From Sipunculus nudus (taxonomy: Eukaryota > Annelida > Sipuncula > Golfingiida > Sipunculidae): DNA of 64,000 nt. Positions 11,573 through 23,216 of this stretch are shown piece after piece. Each line of letters opens with the position of its first letter. The stretch's first letter is position 1. The notes under the pieces were generated by a model. The model searched no databases. It was not told the DNA's origin and worked only from the letters and a program-made list of their open reading frames with translations. The stretch is taken from NCBI GenBank assembly GCA_026874595.1, contig CM049314.1, positions 53,985,812-54,049,811 on the forward strand. The letters run 5' to 3'. The translations under genes and the position numbers were made by a program.

Positions 11573-14500
11573 TTGTGAGTCTCGTTCTTGATGTCTACCC
11601 GGTGCTGTCACAAACAAGTGAGTATGACTTGAACAATAAAACCGCTACTCATTAACAGACCACGCATGTTATCAGTCAAATACAGATATCTCGGTCCACA
11701 CAATTTTATAGTCGGGATATATCGCGGCCCGGTAATCGTCGTTCAATCAGCTCCGAGTGCTTTTATCAGCCCGGTTAAGAGCACTCGGGGTTAGGATGAA
11801 ATTGCAATATGCGCAACCGTTGATGTGTTTGATTCTAGTTGGCTAAAAGATAGAGCTTCACACAGTTTTCGAAGCATGCTATTCCTTCATATAAAATACC
11901 TATGTTTGTAGGGTAAAATCGTTATTCTAGACGACAACTATGAGTGGAAATAATGTTGTCACGGGGATATAATAGAATAAACCAAATGCACGATAAGGGA
12001 TGGAAATCTGATTTAGTTAATTAACCGTACAAAGAAATAGAAGAAAGCAGTTACAGAATAGCTCTGGGTAGGACTTCGTGGAGTCCTTCCTGAACATAAC
12101 TAAAATATGTTTTTATATTTTTGTAGACCAGGCCTCTTTAGCCGTGAACATAGGTAACCTGGCGGAAAGTGCGGAAACAGTAACGTTTGACGTCGTACCG
12201 ATCAACCGCTGGGGGCTACTGAACCGCGTGACCGGGATCCTGACGATACCTTTTGATGGTTTGTACTTGGTCAGTCTGTCCGCAGGTCACGCCGGAGATG
12301 AACGGACGGAGTACAGTCTAATGCGGGGAGACACCAGGATGACGACGTTATTCCGTAACGAGGCTTTGTCCGCAGACAGAGCGGCCATCATCGGCAAGGA
12401 CGTCATCATGTGGTTTGACAGGAATCAGCAACTGTCAATCAGGAGCGACGGTCCCCGCCTCCTCAGCGACGAGAACAGCCTTGCAACTTCGTGGGGGACA
12501 TTTTCTCTGACAGGGGACATGGGGACAACTGTTGGTTTCGGCGCCGCAAGGAGCACTCCACACGGTATCGGGAAGGTCACGTTCGATACAACATGGGGCA
12601 ACGTCGGTAACGCCTGGGACAACGGCTCGAGCACGTTCACTACTCCGATGACAGGAATCTACTACTTCAGCTTCTCAACGGGAGTATCATCTGGAGACCC
12701 CGTGGACGTATATCTGCAGATCGGTGGCGTGCGGACATTCCGGATATTCAGAGATACACAGACCAACGTGGAAGATGACAGCCTGCAGAGGGCTGTGATG
12801 TTGCAGTTATACACCGGACAAACCGTAGAAATAGTGTCGCAGTATGATGGCTTTTCTAACGCAAACTATCTGACCACGTTTAGTGGTTTCTTGTATAGCA
12901 CACAGAGGGAGTACCGCATGGCTTGGTCAGTTTTCCGTAACTCACCGCTAGACGGCTCTGAGGATCCGCTGCAGTTTCCTCAAGTCGAGGTCAACGAGGG
13001 AGGGGGTTGGGAGGAAAACCACGCGATTTGTCTCTTTAGTGGCCTGTACTACGTACACATTAGCGGACTGACGTCTGATAGCAGTGCCTTCACGGTAAAC
13101 AACAGTTTCTGTTCGTTTTTAAATGACTTACAAAACAACAAACAAGACTCGCCTTACCGTTACTGTTTGCAAATATGTAACATGAAACATGCCTCGAAAG
13201 ACGTACAATGTAACTGTGCCAATGGCTCCTATACTAAACCATGATTGTCAAAACCTTAAATTAATTACATGAATTTCAAGCAGGTGGCAGCATCAGCTCT
13301 TGGGGTTGCCTCACAGCGAGAGTAAGTATTATTAGACATACTAGTTATGCAGCTAAAGCCGCTATCACATATAGCCTACGGCGCCCGTCCCGTGAGTAAT
13401 ATCACCATTTTTGGTTATATTCAGACGGTGCCCGCAAAATACCCGTACGATTTTCACGGGCGCCGGTTCAATATTTACTCGCTGTACAGGCGCCGTGGTG
13501 CTGAGCTGGCTGCGCTCAATTCTCCCGGCGGTTAACTCACCGTAAGCCCGTAGAAAGGCCGTAGACAGTCCGTACAGTCGCCTCACGGGCAGCGGCCCGG
13601 AGATTTTCCGGGTAATTTTCCCGAAAATATTCGTACTGGAGCCTCGCTGTGTCAGCTGTTGCCGTACGGGCACCGTGCAATAGCCTTACGGTCCCCGTAA
13701 GGGCTCGGTGTGATATGTGAAAAGTCAAATGGCTGCTGTGCGGAGTCTGCACGGCTCCCTTGCGATGTAAATTTTACCCGTGCGGTGTCGGCTGTCGGAT
13801 ATATAAATACAGCCACATCGGCATATATATTATGAACACTGAACCTCTTTGCGCTGGAGCCAACTTCTCTTAACGTTTCAAGTGTTTTAGTGAACCTTGA
13901 AAATTGATTTGAATTAGTATAGCGCTCAGTTTTGGCACTACAATAAATATAATATCAATAAATGATTTCCAATAATTTTATTTTGCAGTAAACGTAATTA
14001 TGAAAAATCGAATTGAGTTACATAAGAAAAACTTTGATTGTTATATACCAAAAAATAATATTGCTCTCTGTCCTTTTTGACCGGATTTTATTCTTTGGCT
14101 TAAGATAAAGCTTTGGCAATATATAAAGCAGAAAAAAACCTTACGGTGGACGCACGGTGACAGCGATCACCGGCCGGGCTCCTGCCGGTCACCGGCCGAG
14201 TACAGTACGGTGTACTTGCTTCATCCATAGAACTCGCACGGTCACCTTGCAGTTCCCGGACGGCCCCTACCAAGTTTCGGAGGTGACCGTACGGTCGCCG
14301 TAGATTATGTGATTGCAAACAACGCGGGATGAAAAATCACACGGTGACCGTACGGTCTCGAAAACTCACGGCAAGCCGCCGGGTTGAAAAAATCGTACGG
14401 CACCCAGTGTTTATGTGAGCAAGGCATTACACAGCGGCGTACCTAGCCTCATTACCGCCCGGGGCGGTCTTGAAAAATGCCGCCCATTTTACAAAACACC

Positions 14501-17009
14501 ATAAAAAACTTGACAACACATAGAAACATATCACGTCAAATTTCCTTATTATGAAGTTTACATTGGCAATAACGCAAATTATATGGATGAATACATTAGA
14601 AGGGAATTCCTTCACCACACATTAAGGGCCAGTCATCTAACAGTCATTTAAAAGATCGCTTTAACTAAACAACTATATTTCATTATGAAGTGCACAGAAA
14701 TGAAATAAAAGGTAAATAGAAAACAAAATACCCTGCGGGATACACATCTAATGTGGTAACTTATTTTTTCATATAAACACGATTTATGATTAACTTAAAC
14801 TCCACGTGGAATAAAACTTCATTTGGTGAGTTTTTGTTTTATTTTTTAACGCATATAAGTACCTTGTCATTTCTTTAAGTCCACCTCTTGTTATCGCATA
14901 TGACAGCAGCTACACCTAATAGAGCACTGAGATATGCATGGTGCTGCAACAAGCAAGGCACTTATACTCTTTTCTTTACTCACAACGCGCAATTGCATGA
15001 GTTATATGAAGGCAGGGCATGTTTAATGTTTTCAGAGAAAAAAATACGTTGTCTTGATAAACTGTGACTTTTTATGTTTAATTACAATATCCTTAAAGTG
15101 AGAAAGACGCTTTAATTCAAGGCTACATCAGTTTAATTTTAGAATTAGTGCTCATGTTTCTACACTTTGCGAGGTTTTGTTTATGAATTTAAGATTATTT
15201 GTTATTCAGTGAGTATTTGAATTATTTAAAGTAATTATATCATTGAAATATATAATATATATATTCACTTGATTGATTTGTCACAACATACAACATTTGT
15301 CTGTAGGTAGTGGATCATTAAACGGTTAATAAAAGTACAGGTAAAAATATCTTTATTTCAGTTTTGAACTCTAAAAATAACACTGATACGTGATTCGTAT
15401 GTTGAACGTGAGGCATAGCAGCCAGGGGGATTCATCCCGCCTGACATTTATAACAGATTTATATTTGAAATGCGATCTTAAAGATAAAATAACTTCTGCA
15501 TATGTCTGGGGAAAAGATTGATATTATTCACGTTACATAAAAGATTATGCAGGTCATTTTAACATTAATTTCTATAACCAATGGTAAATCAAAAGACACA
15601 GAAATTTAGGATGTACTCAATATATCCACTAGATCGAAATTTTTGTATTTTTACGAAACTGTTGTACGAGTAAGTATGGGGAATCATGGAAACAATTGCA
15701 TTTCAGGCTGTTTAAATATCATATTATTTAGTAGAATTCAAGAATTCAAGAGTAGAAATTCTTTATACAATTCCTAGGAAAGAGCAACAAAATTATATTT
15801 TCCGCGCAATGTGTATGACAGACACCTAACCCTCCACCACTAGTGGCTATTGATCTTCTGACAGAGTTTCTCCCTGGCAACACGGCCCTTACATGCAAAC
15901 CTAAGCATGGCTGGTCAGATTATTGATGGCGTTCTGACATTGCATGACCTCTGATCTTATACAGAATTACAACAGATCTGCATTTCTTTTTTGCACAGCT
16001 TGCTTCTATAGAGATAAAAAATCCTTAATGGGACACACAGCCAAAAAAAACCCAAACATTTAGATTTTCACACCAATTTTGATAAAAGGCAAAATTTTTA
16101 CTATTGAGGAACACCTCATGCTACTCATTCGGGAGGGAACAGTCTATTGGATAACGTAATGTTAATAAGTTTATGTACCATGTGACACATATGTGTAAAT
16201 TAAAATTTGCCGTAAAGCAATTGAATAAATGTTGTTCAGAAATTTCATTGAACAAAAAAGACTCAAATTTGATTGACTCATTATATAAGATCGACCATAA
16301 ATAGATAACGTAACCTAGCTATTTAAAAGGTGGGTCAGGTGCGGGCTGACAATTAGTTGTTAAGTATTCCTTTTTTAAGCTTTCACAAGTAGGAAGGAAA
16401 AAAATCATGTGTTTTATGATTATTCCCAATGTGTTTGTCCTATTGCTTGTGTCGACTAAATGATCTTAAACAATGGAAACGAACAGATGAATATATAAAT
16501 ACGTGCTTGGATTTGTTTTATACAATAACATATCGAGTTGAAATTTAAAGTCGCCTAAGGAATTCGGCCGTGCATACCATTTAAATCAACTTTAACCAGG
16601 GCACATGTAACAGTATTAAGGAATCATATTCAAACCCTGATTGACTGATTTGACCTTTTTAAAATTTATATTATTGAGTCATTGTTGGAACCTTGTTAGA
16701 GTTGTGGTTTGAACGGTTATCCACTATTTTCATAGGTAATCTAACTGCTAGTAAGTAGGTAATCTCAGAGGAGTGAATATATTGTAACCCCCGGACTTTG
16801 TATTGTTTTTCCAGCTTGCTGTGATGAGGAACGATGAGGTGGTGGGTGAGCTGAGGTACGAGTACCCTGACGACGTGGAGACCGTCAGCAGGTCGCTGAT
16901 TGTCCCGTGTCATATAGGGGAGACCATCAAGGTGAGGGCCTCAGGCTACATCAACTCACAGGCCCCGGACAGGGATATCAACTTCTTGGGATTTTATATG
17001 TTCCCTTAA
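11573..17009 (+). CDS. Secreted triple C1q-domain protein, gene B (first exon unassigned)
   Basis: Visible exons are 11573-11617 (45 nt), 12127-13094 (968 nt) and 16815-17009 (195 nt, stop TAA). Exon 2 is flanked by phase 1 introns; the last intron is phase 0. Exon 2 encodes a hydrophobic signal-peptide tail (VSLVLDVYPVLSQT). The body has C1q-like domain 1 (INRWGLLN, FDGLYLVSLSAGH), domain 2 (TFDTTWGNVGNAW, GIYYFSFSTGV, TTFSGFLYS) and the start of domain 3 (VNEGGGW, CLFSGLYYVHIS). The last exon completes domain 3 (GELRYEYPDD, RDINFLGFYMFP). Exon sizes equal those of genes A (45, 968) and C (45, 195). The open frame continues past 13094 into intron, but the C1q fold needs the strands encoded at 16815. 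A polyadenylation signal follows at 17045. Likely role: extracellular pattern recognition, by family. Confidence 0.9.
13355..14430. mobile_element. CpG-rich palindromic block, possible non-autonomous transposon
   Basis: Two CpG-rich patches (about 13365-13800 and 14135-14410) stand out from AT-rich surroundings in the last intron of C1q gene B. They are full of short palindromic words such as CCGTACGG, GGTGACC and CCGTAAGG. The outer edges resemble imperfect inverted repeats (GCCGCTATCACATA at the left, GCCTTGCTCACATA read inward from the right; 10 of 14 match). No target duplication or transposase was found. Confidence 0.4.
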
Positions 17010-18849
17010 ACCTTTGTCTGACGCAGCTACGGTGAACATCTAAGAATAAACATTCTCTTCTTATATATGCGTTTAGTTGTTCATTTTAAAGCTTAATTTT
17101 GTTAGCAGCATGGAGATCCATCTATTGCAGTTAAGTATATTCTGAACAAAGAGGAAACAGGCACGCAGTGCTTCCTTCACTTTCCACCACGATGTCCCCT
17201 TTGTATTCAATTTTTTCGCTTCACGCTATAATAGAAATAACCGTAGGGACATTCATTTATCAAAGCCCCACCCCTGGTCCAGACGATTTATGTCAAACGA
17301 GAACAGAAGGTATAGTCCGACCTAATTAAAAATCATACCCTACAACGCAGTTTGGGGCCAAGAATCGCGCTTTCTCAGGTCAGCCGGGTATGATCCATAT
17401 AGTTGGTTGGAATATTCAGTCAGTCCTGACGCAGCATTATAATTCTCTTGCTATTTATTTCCAGTGGCAAGTAAAGCACACTAAGAAAACTTGTTACCGC
17501 AGTAAAAATAAGACCGCTGTGATTATACCACAGGGAAGATTTTCTGAATCATCTGATTAGAGAAACAACTATTGGTATAGGGTTCTGGCCTCAGCATGAA
17601 AACAAATTGAGAACAAATATTTTATGAAACAGATTGCCTGTAATGTGTCTGATAGCAAGACAGAAAATAGCTTAGAGAGATCACAGAGAAGGCTTTGAAA
17701 GTGAAAACTGGAAACTTTTTAGAAAATTTATGAACTCATTAGTGAAAATGATGAATTTGTTTGCAGTACATTAAGAGGAAAACAAATAAATAAAATCCAG
17801 AATGATTTTTTTTGTAATTTGAAAGGAATCAGCATTTGCATTTAAAGATATGTGCATTTGCATTTTAAGTTTAAGTCAAGGAGTATAAATTCCAGTACGG
17901 GAGTGTAAACGTTTATACTGACCTTTTGTTATTAATATTTGAATCATCTGTTACGTGTAACTAAACTTTCAACCGGGTTCCACGAGCAACCAACTCAACT
18001 GAAGAAAGACTCTTTAAACGATAATATCTAAAATAGACAAATCATTATATACAATATATACAAGAATACAAAATGTTTGGTTCACATAAAAGTCTGTCCA
18101 AGTGAGACACCCATATTATAGAATACTTAGCTCAAAATGAAGTGTAGTAGGCGTGACTCCAATCAATAAATCACCTAGTGTGAGTGCGAGTACAAGTGCA
18201 GGTACGGCCCCTGGGGCTGCGTAGGCGCTGTTCACGATAAAAAGTCCATCCTCAAACGAAACTAAGTTCATATGTCCAAAACCAGGCCTGGCGAGCACCA
18301 AGACAGTTCAAATAATAATTGCAGCCCATACGGGATCGGGCATGTGATGCTTTATAGCTGTACACGACGTGAAGTCGTACCGTTCGCAAAAGTTCCAGTT
18401 AATATAAAGAGTCCCATGTTTGTCTGTTGTCTTCTGTGGTGTTACCCTTCAACGCTCTCCGTTCGATTGTCCCCCTGTGTTCTCCTGTGTTCTCACAACC
18501 GGTAACCTGTAGGACCCCCGATGTCATCAACGTCTCTACAGAACCACATAACACATCACTCCCTCTGGATCAATACCTCTACACATGATATGAACATACC
18601 TTTTCAACTTTAACTCTGCACTGGACCAGCAGATAAAAAGAAACACAATTATCAGTATTGTTATAGAAAAATAGAAAATAGAAATATGCAATCCATTAAG
18701 GAAGCAAGCCTCCGCCGTGTGGTTGGTCTCTTGTGTGTCTCCCAAACCGTGTTTCCATTCAACTATTTGGCTAGAACTTCCCAAAGTCCAATTGTGTGTG
18801 AAATTTCCTTAATGAAGTTCATGTCGTCTTGAAACCGGATCATGTTCCA
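17010..18849. other. Intergenic DNA downstream of C1q gene B
   Basis: Contains the polyadenylation signal AATAAA at 17045-17050, 35 bases after the stop of gene B. Beyond it I see no exon or recognisable repeat. The short open frames near 18116-18784 lack family motifs and splice context. Confidence 0.5.
17045..17050 (+). terminator. Polyadenylation signal of C1q gene B
   Basis: AATAAA 35 nt after the TAA stop at 17007-17009, at a normal position for a short 3' UTR. Confidence 0.6.
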
Positions 18850-19020
18850 TACCTACAATAAAACATGATCGATTCTTCATTGGTCTACATCCGCAATGCC
18901 CTGAAACTTTCATGAGATTCTGTTCATGATTGCGTCAGTTATTGTGTGAACAAACACACACCATAACACGCACGAACGTGGATGAAAGCATACACTCCTG
19001 ATGGAGGCAATACGTTTAGC
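18850..19020 (+). repeat. Dispersed repeat, copy 1
   Basis: A segment running from 'CTTCATTGG..CCCTGAAACTTTCATGA' through an ACACAC-rich part to 'GAACG..GATGAA/GCATAC..CTGATGGAGGC' recurs in the same orientation at about 59130-59295 in gene E. A short interspersed element is likely; family unknown. Confidence 0.55.
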
Positions 19021-19090
19021 ATTATTTTTAATCTATTATATTTTCACGGACAAAAAATGCCATAGTTCAGAATTAGTTAATAGATTACAA

Positions 19091-20161
19091 TAAGCATTAC
19101 TGTATGACGCAATTTGGGTGGATTGGTACATACTGAAGATAGATTGTTCATTAGAATGGTATGATTTCCAAAGAGAAAATATGTTTAATCTTATAGATTA
19201 TATCGCTACAGAAATGTTAAATGAGTATAAACTCTCAGGTATGTCAGGTCAATTGCATTTGATATTCATAATGAAACTGCTAGATGCTTCTGGAAAGACT
19301 AAAATTGTTTCCGTTTGATTTGCCACAGGCATGAAGCTTCAAATGTAAGAGTATGTCAATTTTATGTATATATAAATATAAGTCCAGAATTGTCCAAAAG
19401 ATGTGATGGACGTTAGGGCAAATGGGACGTCGTTGATTAATCTAGTAGTTTCACGTCTTAGTTTAATATAAAAGAAGCTTAAGGACGTGCGCACTGGAGG
19501 GAGTCTGACCCTGTTAGTTCACAAGAAAGGATCAAACTGGTTTTGTATGAACCCCTAGCAGACAAGAAAATGTTCACTGTGTGGTGGGAGGTGGTCATCA
19601 TGAAATTCGAGCGATAAAGGAGGTAAACAATCCGTGAATTTTCTTAAGTGTCAAATGCTTTCAATTTTTATATTAAAAAAATTCAATTTTCAGTTAAAGG
19701 TATTTCCGGTTTGGGTTTCTTTCAACCTGCAACCATTATAACCTTCAAACCTGTTGCATGAGCGAAATGATTATTTTTGATAAAAGAACTAGCACACAGC
19801 TGTCACTTGCACACTGCTTCTTTTCTCCGGGACATAAATAGCAGTGTCTCCGGTACATCATATACACGAACACTCACGGCAGTACACTGTCACACTTATA
19901 GATGTAGCGACGTGGCAGAGGTCGCCAAGTACATACAGGGCCATGTTAAAGAATACAGTCCCCTTCGCCCCCCCCCCCCCCAGCCCCCTTCCCCCTTGTC
20001 AACATACCATAGCAGCAGCCATCGCAATGGTTGTTTTCTTTAGCCAGGAATTCCTGGTGATCTCGAAGAAATAAAAAGGGACCGTTAAGGGTCATTAGTT
20101 TAACTTAAGGAATAATCCCCGAATCTACAGTGAAAAACTAACAGTGAAACTGACAAACAAG
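19091..20161 (+). repeat. 1.1-1.3 kb direct segmental duplication, copy 1
   Basis: Closely similar to 21917-23216, including a 45-codon open stretch near 19181-19318, the TTTAATATAA..GAAGCTTAAGGAC junction, a C-homopolymer (19970-19980) and the same terminal part with AATAAAAAGGGACCGT. The copies diverge by small indels and homopolymer length. No known protein domain. Confidence 0.8.
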
Positions 20162-20309
20162 ATGCCAGAGGTAACGCGCTTGCCGGAAATGGAAATAATA
20201 CAGACAGACAGAGAGGCAGAGAGAGCGGATGTAGAAACAGTCATATGAATGAACTGTGTCGTGAGTGAGCAGAAACGAAAAATACGTTTATTTAGGCTTG
20301 GTGACATTA

Positions 20310-20880
20310 AAGCTGCACACCTTTAATACACAGTGAACAAGTTCAAACATTTCCGTGAAATCTAGTTTATCCTCATTTGACAAGAAACAGTGAGAAATTG
20401 TCAGATATTTCATGGCAAGCTAGTCAAATGTTTCGAAATGCCGAAAACTAGACCTGTGTAGCTGTAAAAGTCGCCGAGTTATAAGCATTTCCGTGCAACC
20501 TCGTTGTTTCTCGTTTGACAAGGTATGGTGCTTGAATTGGCCAGTCTTGCAGTTTAATCATGTCAAGCTGGCCAAATTTATGAAATATCGAAAACAAGAC
20601 CTGTCTATAGCTTAAAAAGTCGCCGAGTTATAAGCTTTTCCACGAAATATCGTGGTTTTTTTTCGTTTGATGAGATATAGTGCGTTAGTTGACCAGTGAT
20701 GCAGTTTTATCATATCAAGCTGACAAAATGTTACGAAATCCCGAAAACTAGATCTGTCTAACATAAAAAGTCGCCGAATTATAAGCATTTCTGTGAAATC
20801 TCGTTTGACGAGATATGGTGCAAGATTTTGGGAGACTAGTTTATCGTCGTGTCCGGCTGGCCATAAGCTACCCAATGACA
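20310..20880 (+). repeat. ~150-bp tandem repeat, about four units
   Basis: The phrase AAAAAGTCGCCGAGTTATAA followed by GCATTTCCGTG recurs near 20467, 20617 and 20766, with a partial first unit before 20440. Each unit also holds a GTTTGACRAGATATGGTGC-type phrase and 'GAAATCCCGAAAACTAGACCTGT'. The array separates the two copies of the 1.1-1.3 kb duplication. Confidence 0.8.
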
Positions 20881-21325
20881 AAAACCACTAAAAATGAATA
20901 AGATAGAAAATGTAGCATGAATATTTTTTTAAATTATCAAGTTTTAACCCAAAAATGAGTAACCATGATGCCCACAGATTAAGCTAGCTATTTATCACAT
21001 AAAAAGGCCATGAAATGTCCAACAAAATGAGCTACAGTTTATGTTTGTAACTTATATAGTTGTGGAGATATGGCCCAAAAAGTATATGTGGTAGTGTAAC
21101 GACTGCAGCGCCTCCTAACTGTCATGTTCAAAGACTGAACAAAAAATAACTTCGAGATATTGGCGTTGGATATAAGATACATCAGTTTCAAGATGATTTC
21201 TGCAAAATTGTGGCCTGTAGGGTATCTTTAAGTAAACCTTTTTTAAAATCACGTTTTCGAAGACCTTGACCTTGACCTGAAACTGATGTTGACCAAAAAT
21301 AGTAGGCTACCTAAACTTTGGGTTT

Positions 21326-21625
21326 TCAATGAACCCTGTTAGTTTCAAGTCGATTGCTGCATAACTGTGACCTGTAGCGAGTCCTCAAACAGACAAAATA
21401 AAAACAGACAGACCTATGGACATACGGAACTGACGAATTTATGCTTGCTGAACTCGAAAATTTCCGGCAAGCAACAAACAGGCAGACAGACAAACAAATG
21501 GACATACGGAACTGACCAATATGCTTTCCTAAGTTGAAGATATCCGGCAAAGCAACAAACAAATGTACTGACATGGATGAGCTGTGTGTGTGTGTGTACT
21601 CAAGTTCCTCAAATGAACAGAGCAT
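21326..21625 (-). repeat. Dispersed repeat, inverted relative to 42290-42434
   Basis: Read on the minus strand it encodes IFNLGKHIGQFRM, matching IFDFGKHIGQLRM at about 42310-42350 on the plus strand, followed in both by CLSV and SQLCSNR/SQFCSNR. The shared reading is a marker of common ancestry; I see no functional protein. It includes GACCTTGACCTTGACCTG-type sequence at 21264-21285 and a TG microsatellite near 21580. Confidence 0.6.
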
Positions 21626-21916
21626 GCACAGATAAAAGAGATATTCCTAAAAATATTTCATTTTTATTAACTGAAAAGGGGGAAATAATAATGAAAATGT
21701 GAAGAGGGCACATTTGTTTATCTGAGTTTTAATTTAAGGCGCTGTGCAAATTTGTTATTCATAAATACTGATAGTTCCACCGGAAACGCGTGTCTGTGTT
21801 TGTATATGGGTGCGTTAATTTGTGATAAAAAAAAACCAAAGCCGCTCCCAAATACACATATAATTAGCATTACTGTATGGTTGTCACTTGTGGAGACGTA
21901 ATTTTGGTGGACTTGT

Positions 21917-23216
21917 ACAGTATGACGTAATATTGGTGGAGTGGTACCTACTGTACATAGATTGTTCATGAAAATGCTATGATTTTTGGTAAAAATGGGA
22001 TAGCCTTATTCCAAAGGAAAAATATGTTTAATCTTATAGATTATATCGCTGCAGAAATGTTAAATGAGTATAAACTCTCTGGTATGTCAGGTCAATTGCA
22101 TTTGATATTCATTATGAAACTGCTAGATGCTTCTGGAAAGACTAAAATTGTTTCCGTTTGATCTGCCACAGGCGTGAAGCTTCGAATGTATGAGTATGTC
22201 AATTATGTGTTTATACATAAGTCCAGAAAGGTCCAAAAGCTAAGCCGGACGTTAGGGCAAATGGGATGTTGTTAAATAATCTAGTAGTTTCACGTGTTGG
22301 TTTAATATAACAGAAGCTTAAGGACGCGCGCACTTATTAAAGTCAGAGGGAGATCAAACTTTGTTCATGTTACCCCTTGCTGTTCACTTAATTCTTTTGA
22401 AACGGAGTTAACGAATCTAGAATATGTGTCTTGGTGATAAATTGTGAAAGTTCGGATCAAGACGTGAAAGGAGGATGCATTTTTGTTCTGTTTAGGCATC
22501 CACTTTTGTACAGTATATCTTAACTAGTTAATGGTTTTGTATGAACCACTGGGAGACAAGAAAATGTTTGCTGGTTTATGAGAAGTGGTCATGATAAAAT
22601 TCGAGCATCGGCGGAGGTATACAATCAGTGAATTTTCAAAAGTGTCAAGTGCTTTCAATTTATTTTATCACAAAATAATCTTTCGGTTATCGGTTTAAGG
22701 TGTGTTGAATATTTCCAGTTTTCCAAAATATAAAAAATTGAGTTTTTTTTCAAGCTGCACCCATTTCAACCTTCAAACCCATTGCAAGAGTGAGATGATT
22801 TTGATAAATAACTAGCACACAGCTGTCACTTGCACACTGCTTCTTTTCTGCGGGGCAAAAATAGCAGTGTCTCAGGTACATCACATACACGATAACTCAC
22901 GGCAGTACACCGTCACACTTTTAGGTATAACGACGTGGCAGAGGTCGCTAAGTACATACAGGACCATGTTAAAGAATACAGTCCCCTTCGGGGCCCTTCC
23001 TCTCCCCTCTGTGGTGTTTTTACCCCCTCCCCCCCCCCCCCCCCCCCCACCCCTTGTCAACATACCATGGCAGCACCCAACGTAATGGTTGTTTTTTTAG
23101 CCGGTAATATTGGGTGATCTCGAAGCAATAAAAAGGGACCGTAAAGGGTCATTCGTTTAAGGAATATTTCCCGAATCTACACTGAATCAGCTAACTGTGA
23201 AACTAACAAACAGACA
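21917..23216 (+). repeat. 1.1-1.3 kb direct segmental duplication, copy 2
   Basis: Second copy of 19091-20161, about 2.83 kb downstream. It is slightly longer, with an extra insertion near 22370-22510 and a longer poly-C run near 23027-23048. The embedded 45-codon stretch (22024-22161) is almost identical to copy 1. Confidence 0.8.

Noticed and set aside
12078-12126. Upstream extension of the gene B body exon to an ATG at 12078
   Set aside because: A good acceptor (TTTTTGTAG) at 12126 and the 45-nt signal exon at 11573 match genes A and C, so the extension is intron.
13284-13321. 38-nt candidate exon between the last two exons of gene B (CAG/GTGGCA..GAGA/GTAAGT)
   Set aside because: Inclusion would shift the frame, and genes B and C align without it across the domain 3 junction.
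18116-18784. Several 60-80 codon open frames
   Set aside because: No domain or splice evidence, and overlapping frames on both strands.
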